Assembly (NCBI GenBank): GCA_021203115.1
Contig: JAJQBV010000049.1
Location: forward strand, 1 to 9,958
DNA: 9,958 nucleotides
Direction of reading: 5' to 3'
Origin: Clostridiales bacterium
GTDB taxonomy: Bacteria > Bacillota > Clostridia > Lachnospirales > Lachnospiraceae
The translations under genes and the position numbers were made by a program. Under the pieces are notes generated by a model. The model worked only from the letters and a program-made list of their open reading frames with translations, had not been told where the DNA came from and did no database searches. Position 1 is the first letter of the stretch. Every line of letters starts with the position of its first letter. Shown here one piece after another: positions 1 to 6,800 of this stretch.

Positions 1-42
1 TACGTTGCCTGTTGCCTGTTCAATTATGGGCGGTAATCTCAT
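1..42 (-). CDS. 5' end of an unidentified gene running off the left edge
   Basis: An ATG at 42 opens a frame read leftward that stays open to the window edge and gives 14 residues, MRLPPIIEQATGNV. A perfect GGAGG (57-53 on the minus strand) sits 10 bases upstream of the ATG, a good ribosome binding site. A consensus promoter pointing the same way lies about 150 bases upstream at 192-220. The fragment is too short to assign a family and I do not recognise it. Support comes from start, ribosome binding site and promoter agreement, not from homology. Confidence 0.5.
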   Translation of the reverse strand, partial: MRLPPIIEQATGNV

Positions 43-191
43 TTTGTCAAGTCCTCCACTGTAAAAAAACCATTAAATTTCTCTGCTATCTTCTCAATAC
101 CGATATTTTACAGGATGAATTTTGCCATGACGTGAGACCCCTTATATGGGTCACTTCCGGCTATCCATTCAGAACGAAAAATTTGTAGATA

Positions 192-220
192 ATTATAAGC
201 GAAATCCCCGGTGCTTGCAA
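192..220 (-). promoter_or_regulatory. Sigma-A promoter for the left-edge gene
   Basis: Read on the minus strand, TTGCAA (220-215) is followed after exactly 17 bases by a perfect TATAAT (197-192). The predicted start of transcription is near 185, giving a leader of about 140-150 bases before the ATG at 42. The -35 hexamer lies inside the palindrome at 211-224. Confidence 0.65.
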
Positions 221-224
221 GCAC
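211..224. promoter_or_regulatory. 14-bp perfect palindrome, probable operator
   Basis: GTGCTTGCAAGCAC is perfectly self-complementary and contains the whole -35 element TTGCAA of the minus-strand promoter. This is a classic place for a dimeric repressor to block RNA polymerase. No T-run follows on either strand, so it is not a terminator. The cognate regulator cannot be told from the window; it may be the truncated gene itself or lie outside. Confidence 0.55.
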
Positions 225-383
225 TGATGCAAATTTTATGCCCTGTTCCCTGCTTTACCCTCATTCATCTGCTTTGCTTTCCCATATTCCTGCCCGATTT
301 CTGTGTAAATCTTCTCTCGGTCAGGTTGTTGTATTAATTAAAGGTCTGATTTTTGGTATGTTTACCTGGAAAGTTAAAAGGCA

Positions 384-965
384 TCATTTAACATAATCCA
401 CCTTCATCCCCATCCTCGGTTTCCGCGCGTGTGTTCCATCGTAGTTGCCCAGAGCGACTGCTCCGCATATAGTTTCATCTGACCCTAATCCCAACGTTTC
501 AAGGTAATCTCTGACGGAATGGTTTTCATCAAGCCAATGCAACTGATTTATCCAGCAAGAGCCGATACCCATAGATTCAGCTGTGAGCATCATGTTTTGA
601 ATGGCGCAGGCAGAATCCGCCATAGCATTGGGATAGCCACGTCTGTTTGCTACTACAACAAGCACAGGAGCATTATAATCATACACATAATTTCCCTGTT
701 TCGCCAGCTTGATGGAATTCCGGATGCTAATGTACTGGTCATCGGAAAGCTCCATCTCCGAAAAGGCTTCTTTCACACGAAGCCGAAGTATTGCAAGGAC
801 ATCCTTGTTTGTAATCACAAAGAAGTGTACCGTCTGGCAGTTGCCACCCGTAGGCGCCCATCTTCCTGCTTCAACGATGGCAGATAACTCAGTGTCTGTT
901 ATCGGCTTGTCATTAAACTTTCTGACAGATCGCCGGTTCATTATAATTTCCTCTATATTGGTCAT
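384..965 (-). CDS. Nitroreductase-family FMN-dependent oxidoreductase
   Basis: The 193-residue product belongs to the nitroreductase fold family, homodimeric cytoplasmic flavoproteins that bind FMN and use NAD(P)H to reduce nitro compounds, quinones or enones. The family N-terminal motif RRSVRKF (residues 11-17) supplies the phosphate-binding arginines. APTGGNCQ after the first helices matches the usual APSxxNxQ FMN contact, and the C-terminal part GAVALGNYDG then KPR is the usual ending. I chose ATG at 965 because GGAGG (978-974) lies 8 bases upstream; an in-frame TTG at 980 would place the start within that site. It lies 78 bases downstream of the Gfo/Idh/MocA gene on the same strand, with no clear promoter between, so readthrough is possible. 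The substrate cannot be inferred. Family confidence is high, exact function low. Confidence 0.9.
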   Translation of the reverse strand: MTNIEEIIMNRRSVRKFNDKPITDTELSAIVEAGRWAPTGGNCQTVHFFVITNKDVLAILRLRVKEAFSEMELSDDQYISIRNSIKLAKQGNYVYDYNAPVLVVVANRRGYPNAMADSACAIQNMMLTAESMGIGSCWINQLHWLDENHSVRDYLETLGLGSDETICGAVALGNYDGTHARKPRMGMKVDYVK

Positions 966-1043
966 GGTGTCTTCCTCCAAACTTCAATACGTCTAACTCA
1001 GATAAGCCAGATGTTAAATACGTTTTTTACGTTTTACCGCTCC

Positions 1044-2186
1044 TCAAATTGGTGTAGTTGCGATGTTGCACATTTCATCACTCACAAGCTTTGCCACCAA
1101 TTCCGCCGATAAAAGCTCCGGCATTCTGCAGGTGGATTCAACATGCACAAACTGTCCCGACTCGGAGCTCCTCTCCATCGCAAGAATCACATCCAGCACA
1201 TGGTACGCCAGTTCCTTATTGGCGCGATGATCCCGCCCGCTCTCTATGGCATCCACCATCTCCGAAATCCCGATGCCTCTGGCATTCTCCGGCAGAGAAT
1301 ATTTATTCGGCAGCACAATCTCCTCCACCGGCGAGAAATAATCCTTCACCTGCGGAACGAGAACCGCATGCCCGGTGAACTCATTTGCGTTGGGAAGCCG
1401 GATCAGTCCCTCCCGGCCGTAGATATTGAAATACCCGATATCTTTTATCAGGCTTTCCCCGTTGATTGAGAATGTGCCCATCACACCGCTCTCTGTCCCG
1501 ATGATCGCGTCCGCCTGCGAATCATTCGGGTAGTCATACTCCTCCCCGAAGCGCGGGCTGCCCGGCAAGCAGTTCACCCGCCGGACGGAAGGATTCTGAA
1601 GCACCGCCATAACCCTGTCTATGGGGCCGAGCATATTTACCAGTACGGTGAGAAAGTACACGCCGTAATCCTGACACACACCGCCGCCGGGCTGGCAAAG
1701 ATATGGAGACAGACTGGTCAGCACATCCATATTTCTTGTGGCGTTGATCTGGAAGGATGTCACCTCCCCGATCTTCCCCTCGGCAATGGCTTCCTTTGCC
1801 GCCTGAAAAGCCGGTGACAGAAAGGTGTCCGGCGCGGAGCCCAGATAAAGATTCCGCTCATCGGCAAGCCGGATCAGTTCCGCAGACTCGCTCAAGGTTA
1901 CCGTCATCGTCTTCTCCGTGTAGACATGTTTTCCGGCCAAAAGCGCCCGCCGGATAATATCGTAATGAGCATCCGGACCGGTAAGCACCACAACCACCTC
2001 TATATCGGGGTCCGCCAGAAGCTCCTCTGTCGTTGCCGCCCTGATCCCATATTTCTTCGCCTTCGCCGCCGCGTGTTCCGGATGTCTGGCACAGCACGCA
2101 ACCACCTCTGTGTTTTTATAGCTGTGAATCATATTTGTCAAAAACACATCGCTGATTGCGCCGGTTCCGACTACTCCGATTTTCAT
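1044..2186 (-). CDS. Gfo/Idh/MocA-family NAD(P)-dependent oxidoreductase
   Basis: The 380-residue cytoplasmic protein resembles glucose-fructose oxidoreductase/inositol dehydrogenase enzymes, which oxidise or reduce sugars and cyclitols. The N-terminal Rossmann fold has GVVGTGAIS at residues 4-12 for the dinucleotide. The usual EKP motif is present as TEKTMTV, with Lys at residue 92 and Thr in place of Pro. A C-terminal substrate domain follows, with GGGVCQDYG around residues 168-175; the usual DxGxH histidine is Tyr 177 (DYGVY), as I recall for a subgroup with PYYLTALVN-like sequences. The start is the second of two adjacent ATGs (2189, 2186), behind GGGGCG. An open frame extends to 2276, but the promoter at 2241-2269 lies inside that extension, so the longer start is wrong. 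The substrate is unknown. It is divergent from the toxin-antitoxin module and upstream of the nitroreductase. Confidence 0.9.
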   Translation of the reverse strand: MKIGVVGTGAISDVFLTNMIHSYKNTEVVACCARHPEHAAAKAKKYGIRAATTEELLADPDIEVVVVLTGPDAHYDIIRRALLAGKHVYTEKTMTVTLSESAELIRLADERNLYLGSAPDTFLSPAFQAAKEAIAEGKIGEVTSFQINATRNMDVLTSLSPYLCQPGGGVCQDYGVYFLTVLVNMLGPIDRVMAVLQNPSVRRVNCLPGSPRFGEEYDYPNDSQADAIIGTESGVMGTFSINGESLIKDIGYFNIYGREGLIRLPNANEFTGHAVLVPQVKDYFSPVEEIVLPNKYSLPENARGIGISEMVDAIESGRDHRANKELAYHVLDVILAMERSSESGQFVHVESTCRMPELLSAELVAKLVSDEMCNIATTPI

Positions 2187-2240
2187 CATCGCCCCGTCCC
2201 GTCTTTCTGCATGAAAAAACCTTCGCTTTTCTCTTTCCCC

Positions 2241-2269
2241 ATTATACCAATCCGAAGCCGCCAGTTCAA
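2241..2269 (-). promoter_or_regulatory. Extended -10 promoter of the Gfo/Idh/MocA gene
   Basis: On the minus strand TTGAAC (2269-2264) is followed after 17 bases by TATAAT (2246-2241), with a TGG extended -10 element directly in front. Transcription should start near 2234, about 45 bases before the ATG at 2186. The position rules out translation from the in-frame codon at 2276. Confidence 0.75.
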
Positions 2270-2304
2270 TCTGCAAATAAGAAACTGAAATATTTTCACA
2301 ACAC

Positions 2305-2333
2305 TTGACAAACTACTTCTTTAGAAGTATAGT
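2305..2333 (+). promoter_or_regulatory. Consensus promoter of the toxin-antitoxin module
   Basis: A perfect -35 TTGACA (2305-2310), a 17-base spacer and -10 TATAGT (2328-2333) point toward the gene at 2370. Transcription should start near 2340. The spacer is almost entirely occupied by operator site 1, so occupancy there would be expected to exclude RNA polymerase. Confidence 0.8.
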
Positions 2334-2354
2334 AGAGGTGACTCTAAAGAAGTA
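2314..2354. promoter_or_regulatory. Paired operator: two near-palindromic sites, 12-bp inverted repeat
   Basis: Site 1 (2314-2329) is TACTTCT-TT-AGAAGTA, two 7-bp arms around TT, lying between -35 and -10. Site 2 (2339-2354) is TGACTCTAAAGAAGTA, which matches the reverse complement of site 1 at 13 of 16 positions and covers the expected transcription start. Seen as a whole, TACTTCTTTAGA (2314-2325) and TCTAAAGAAGTA (2343-2354) are a perfect 12-bp inverted repeat with 17 bases between. Site centres are 25 bases apart. The geometry fits autorepression by the helix-turn-helix protein encoded two genes down; that link is inference. Confidence 0.7.
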
Positions 2355-2369
2355 TACGGGAGATTATTT

Positions 2370-3047
2370 ATGGATAAACTTATTTTATATCACGGTTCGC
2401 CCATCATTATAGAAAAGCCTGAGTTCGGAAAAGGAAAGGCAAATAACGACTATGGTCAGGGGTTTTATTGCACTGAGCATATAGAACTTGCGAAAGAATG
2501 GTCCTGCGGTTTGAATACCGACGGTTATGCGAACAAGTATGCGCTTGATACGCAAAATTTGAGAATCTTAAATTTATCTGACAATGAATTTACTGTTTTG
2601 AACTGGCTAGCCATTCTTATTCAAAACAGAAAAGCAAGGTTATCAACTCCGGTTGCCAAACGCGGAAAGGAATGGCTTATTAAAAATTTCCTTCCAAAAT
2701 ATACGGATTATGATATTATCGTTGGTTATCGGGCAGACGATTCGTATTTTTCATTCGCAAGATCGTTTTTAAGCAATGAAATTTCGCTGTCACAGTTAGG
2801 GCAGGCGATGAGGCTCGGAAAACTCGGTGAACAATATGTAATCAAATCGAAAAAGGCATTTGACACCATAACATATATAGACAGCACCTCTGCCGATAAC
2901 CGTATCTATTATGAAAAAAGAATAAAAAGAGATGAAGATGCTCGTGCCGCATACTATAAAGCACTTGAAACTGATGATCTTGACGGTATATTTATGAGAG
3001 ATATTATTCGAGAGGAGATGAAACCCGATGACCCACGCTTACGCTGA
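2370..3047 (+). CDS. DUF3990-type protein, probable ADP-ribosyltransferase-fold toxin
   Basis: This 225-residue cytoplasmic protein has no signal peptide or membrane segment. Its start, LYHGSPIIIEKPEFGKGK then DYGQGFYCTEH, matches what I remember of DUF3990, a family related to diphtheria-toxin-like ADP-ribosyltransferases. The candidate catalytic set is His 8 (YHGS), Tyr 33 (GFYCT) and Gln 155 or the adjacent Glu 154 (GEQYVIKSKKAF), an H-Y-Q/E arrangement that would hold NAD. A conserved-looking GYRADDSYFSFARSFL lies at 119-134, and the C-terminus is charged. The start is ATG with GGGAG 7 bases upstream, just downstream of a strong promoter and operator. The end overlaps the next gene by 20 bases, implying translational coupling. 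AT-rich composition differs from its neighbours. The fold assignment is fairly confident; toxicity and target are inferred from context. Confidence 0.75.
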   Translation: MDKLILYHGSPIIIEKPEFGKGKANNDYGQGFYCTEHIELAKEWSCGLNTDGYANKYALDTQNLRILNLSDNEFTVLNWLAILIQNRKARLSTPVAKRGKEWLIKNFLPKYTDYDIIVGYRADDSYFSFARSFLSNEISLSQLGQAMRLGKLGEQYVIKSKKAFDTITYIDSTSADNRIYYEKRIKRDEDARAAYYKALETDDLDGIFMRDIIREEMKPDDPRLR

Positions 3048-3676
3048 GGAATACTTAAATGATGCAATGCAAAACTTAGGCGAGGCATTTGATTATGCAG
3101 CGAACGCCTGTAAAATAGAGATTGAAACATTCATGCAATATTTCATTACCGGCAAATATGCGGAACAATTTGGAAAAGGGAATCCAAAAATAATATCCGG
3201 AATGTCCGGCACAGAATTGGCGATTCACATTATTTCAGAATCAGGAAAAAACATTAACTTTCCGGAAGCCCAAACAGTATATGATTATTCTGCAGAATAT
3301 TGGTGTGGGTGGATTTTGGCGTATTATCAGTGGCACACAGCGCGCTCCTTCAAAAATATATATGATTATATATCTATGGCAGAGGTACATAAGCTCTATC
3401 CAACCTTGCACGAAGCACCCGAAGATAAGTTTGTGGACACAGTCAATGCTATTATCTCAGGCAAAATCGGGACAACAGCACTTCAGGCGCAACGAAAAAA
3501 AAACAGGACTGACTCAAGCACAGCTTGCCGTGAAAGCAAATGTAAACTTACGAACACTGCAACAGTATGAACTTGGCACAAAAAACATCAATAAAGCGGC
3601 ATTTCAAACAGTAATGGCGCTCTGTAATGCACTTGGTTGTCAGGCAGAAGATATTTTAGAGCCTCTTTTCATATGA
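3028..3676 (+). pseudogene. Probable antitoxin/autoregulator with XRE helix-turn-helix, frameshifted at A9
   Basis: As sequenced, the frame from ATG 3028 (GAGGAG 10 bases upstream) ends at 3570 after 180 residues. The first 158 form a domain with FGKGNPKIISGMSG (48-61), EYWCGWILAYYQW (90-102) and YPTLHEAPEDKFVDTVNAII (124-143), which I recall from Firmicutes regulators next to DUF3990 genes. The last 22 residues are unlike the family. In the +1 frame, immediately after the A-run at 3495-3503, TGLTQAQLAVKANVNLRTLQ continues through QQYELGTKNINKAA to a stop at 3674-3676: a complete XRE-type helix-turn-helix. Removing one A joins RKK (156-158) to TGLTQAQ and gives 215 residues. Either the gene is inactivated, the base is a sequencing error, or slippage at the run makes both forms. 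The product would bind the upstream operator and neutralise the toxin; both roles are inferred. Confidence 0.75.
3495..3503 (+). repeat. A9 homopolymer at the antitoxin frame break
   Basis: Nine consecutive A (CGA AAA AAA AAC in the upstream frame) sit at the boundary between the N-terminal domain and the helix-turn-helix. Eight A would restore a single 215-residue frame. Runs of this length are prone to replication slippage, transcriptional slippage and sequencing error, so the site could be a mutation, a phase switch or an artefact. Confidence 0.8.
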
Positions 3677-3704
3677 TGAACGAATCCCTCCTGTCGGAAG
3701 CCGG

Positions 3705-3733
3705 TTGACGAATCATTCTGATTCTGCTATGAT
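3705..3733 (+). promoter_or_regulatory. Sigma-A promoter of the ABC transporter gene
   Basis: TTGACG (3705-3710), a 17-base spacer and TATGAT (3728-3733) form a near-consensus promoter. The expected start near 3740 leaves about 65 bases of leader before the ATG at 3806. It separates the ABC gene from the toxin-antitoxin module. Confidence 0.7.
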
Positions 3734-3737
3734 TCGT
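3708..3737. promoter_or_regulatory. 9-bp inverted repeat over the ABC gene promoter, probable operator
   Basis: ACGAATCAT (3708-3716) and ATGATTCGT (3729-3737) are perfect inverted arms separated by 12 bases. The left arm overlaps the end of the -35 and the right arm covers most of the -10, so a dimer bound here would block the promoter. No regulator gene is adjacent in this window. It has no similarity to the toxin-antitoxin operator. Confidence 0.55.
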
Positions 3738-3805
3738 AGAACAAATAGCACATATTTTCACTGTAGCTGCAAAGGGATAACAGGCAAAAAGAAAGAGGGA
3801 ACTCC

Positions 3806-6800
3806 ATGCTGCAGATTCGCCATGTATGTAAGAAATACCGAACCGGGAAGCTGGTTCAGAAGGCACTGGATGATGTGACCCTGAATCTCAGGGACAGTGA
3901 GTTTGTGGCGATTCTGGGTCCCAGCGGATCCGGCAAGACGACCCTGCTGAATGTCATCGGCGGTCTGGATCGCTATGACAGCGGCGATCTGATCATCAAC
4001 GGCATCTCCACGGAGGAATATCAGGACCGGGACTGGGATTCCTACCGGAACCATACCATCGGCTTTGTCTTCCAGAGCTACAACCTGATCCCGCACCAGA
4101 CGATTTTGTCGAATGTAGAGCTGGCTCTCACGATCTCCGGCATCAGCCGGAGGCAGCGCAGGAAACGTGCGATGGACGCGCTGGCGCAGGTGGGTCTTGC
4201 AGATCAGGCCGAAAAACGGCCGGCACAGCTTTCCGGCGGCCAGATGCAGCGGGTGGCAATCGCCCGTGCGCTGGTCAACAGTCCGGACATCCTGCTTGCG
4301 GACGAGCCGACCGGCGCTCTCGACAGTGATACCAGCCTGCAGGTCATGGATCTGTTAAAGGATGTCGCAAAAAGCCGTCTGGTCGTGATGGTGACACACA
4401 ATCCGGAGCTGGCCGAACAGTACGCCACCCGGATCGTCCGCTTAAAGGACGGCAAAATCTGCGCCGATTCCGACCCCTATGAGCCGGAAGTGAAAAACAC
4501 AGATCAGCCGATCATTCATATCAATATGGGGCGCTCCTCCATGTCCTTAGGAGCCGCCGTTACCCTGAGTTTTAACAATTTACGGACGAAAAAGGCCCGG
4601 ACGATGCTGACCGCCTTTGCGGGATCGATCGGCATCATCGGCATCGCTCTGATTCTGGCGATTTCCTCCGGAGTAAACGCCTATGTCAATGTGCTGGAAG
4701 CACAGATGGCCACGGAGTATCCGCTGGAGATCGAGCAGGCCTACTACGATGTCTCGGCCTATGTCTCCGCCAGAAGCGGCAGCTCCTCACTCCTCGGCAC
4801 CGAAAGCAGAGGATCTGACACAAACTCCGGAGAAACCGGCCTCTCCGCCGCCGACACCGTCGATATCACCGCGCTGATCTACAATATCTTTTCGGGGCAG
4901 GCGTCGAATGACCTGACCTCGCTCAAAGAGTATCTGGAGAGCGGCGACAGCGGGATCGAGGATCTGGTTCTGGATATCGAATATGATTACGGTATCACCC
5001 CGCAGATTTATCAGGACAACACGGAGGATGTGGTGCAGGTCCACCCGGATCACTTCTTTGATGTGCTCGGTTTCGGTTCCACCACGAGCGCGAATTCCAT
5101 CATGTCATCCATCGTGGATACCGATGTCTTTGCCCCGCTTCCGGATTCGGAGGATTTATACAAGGACAGCTATACCGTTCTGGCCGGGCGGTGGCCCGAG
5201 AGCTGGAATGAGTGTGTCATGGTGACGGATTCCGAGGGTGGAACCACCGACCTCGCGCTGTATGTCATGGGCTTTGAGGACACGGCCGATCTGAATACCA
5301 TGATCTCCCAGTTTATCAGCGGGGACACCGTGGAACAGCCGGAGATCACCGGCACCTACTCTTACAGCGATTTCCTCGGCGTGACCTTTAAAGTAGTGAA
5401 CAGCACAGATTTCTATTCATATGACAGCCAATATCAGATCTGGACTGACAAATCGGATGATGAAGCGTATGTTCAGAATCTGGTGAACAATGGAGAAACG
5501 CTGACCATCGTCGGCGTTGTGACGGTAAACGAGGACGCGGCCAGTGAAATCCTGGATCACGGCATCAATTATCTGCCTTCCCTGATCGAGCACCTTGTAA
5601 AAGAGGCGGCAGAAAGCGAGATTGTGCAGCAGCAGCTTGCAAATCCGGAGATCAATGTTTTTACGAATGAACCAATTGGCGAGGAGGAGGACGATGACAG
5701 CTTTGACCTGAATTCCCAGAGAGAGGTGGATGAGAAGCTTTTCGGGGATGTTATCACTGTAGACGAGAGCGCTCTGGAAGATCTGTTCGGCAGCTTTTCC
5801 TCCGGCCTGTCTGACTCTCTGGGATCCGGCAGCGGCTCATCGATTGATTTGTCCGATATGGTGGATTTAAGCTCCATTGAGCTGGAGCTTCCGGATGAGG
5901 ACGATATCAGCCTGTCGGAGCTGCTCAGCGGGATTGAAATCACGGCTTCCGGTGAGGATATGAGTCAGATCGCTTCGGAGCTGCTGGATGGCTACCAATC
6001 CTATGTGTCCGGAAACAGTCAGGCGGATGTGACGCAGCTTGGCGACGCGTTTTTGGCTTACCTGCAAACCGACGCCGCGCAGAACATCCTGATGGAACAT
6101 ATGCTGGAGATCATAGAGGCCAACGGCGGGCTGCAGATCTCCACTGCGCAATTGCAGTCACTGATCACGGATGTGATGACGGACTTCCAGTCCTATGCCT
6201 CTGAACAGGGCTATACGGATATCTCGCAGATGGACGCGTATCTGAACGAATACCTCGCGACAAGCCGCGCACAGGATATCCTGAACACATGGGCAGCGTC
6301 AAACCTGCAGTTTGACCTGTCCGGCATGACGATCTCAGAGGAGCAGCTTAGCAGCCTGACATCCGATCTTGTCAGCGGCTACCGGACCTATGCGGCATCG
6401 AACAGCTCTGTTCCGGATCCCTCTCAGATCAGCGATTATTTTATAGAATATCTCAGTACAGACGAGGCACAGCAGATTCTGACAGACGGATTGGAAAATA
6501 TGATCGATACGGAAAGTCTGGAAAGCCAGATCTCATCTGCCCTCCAAAATTATATGAACGAGGCGGCCGCGTCGGTCATGGAGAGTGTCTCCGAACAGTT
6601 GGAATCCCAAATTTCTCAGGCTGCGGGGCAGATCTCCGCACAGATCAGCGCAGAGATTCAGAAGCAGCTCTCCGCGAACGCGGGGCAGATGGAAACCATA
6701 CTGGCGGATGCGATCAGCGTCGACACCGAGGCACTGGTGAATGCCTTTACCGTTGACATGGATATCGCTGACTTATCCGATATCCTGACCTCCCTTTTGT

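Larger units (their letters stand above)
43..383. other. Intergenic region: promoter, operator and leader of the left-edge gene
   Basis: I see no credible gene in these 341 bases. Short open frames on the plus strand (for example 146-337) have no ribosome binding site and no family-like sequence. On the minus strand the region holds a promoter and palindrome (192-224), followed by a leader of about 150 bases to the ATG at 42. The leader contains a possible small hairpin at 136-152 (GACCC/GGGTC, 7-base loop), with outer bases GTGA/TCAC that could pair alternatively. I found no convincing rho-independent terminator for the nitroreductase gene ending at 384. Confidence 0.6.

Noticed and set aside
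146..337. 63-codon open frame on the plus strand
   Set aside because: It has no ribosome binding site and no family-like sequence, and it overlaps the minus-strand promoter and operator.
966..980. TTG start of the nitroreductase at 980
   Set aside because: The GGAGG ribosome binding site serving the ATG at 965 lies within those codons.
981..1043. Separate promoter or terminator between the Gfo/Idh/MocA and nitroreductase genes
   Set aside because: The gap is AT-rich with weak hexamers such as TTTAAC/TAGACG and only 4-bp ACGT stems, which is not enough to call either.
2187..2276. 30-residue N-terminal extension of the Gfo/Idh/MocA protein
   Set aside because: A consensus extended -10 promoter lies inside the extension, and the Rossmann fold normally begins right at MKIGVVGTG.
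3495..3504. Programmed -1 ribosomal frameshift at the A-run (A AAA AAC heptamer)
   Set aside because: A -1 shift leads to the wrong frame; the helix-turn-helix needs +1 (or -2), so a classical -1 signal cannot explain it.
3281..3676. Independent gene starting at 3281
   Set aside because: Its first 70 codons are an out-of-frame reading of the antitoxin N-terminal domain. Only the part after about 3503 is family-like, so it is the displaced end of the 3028 gene.
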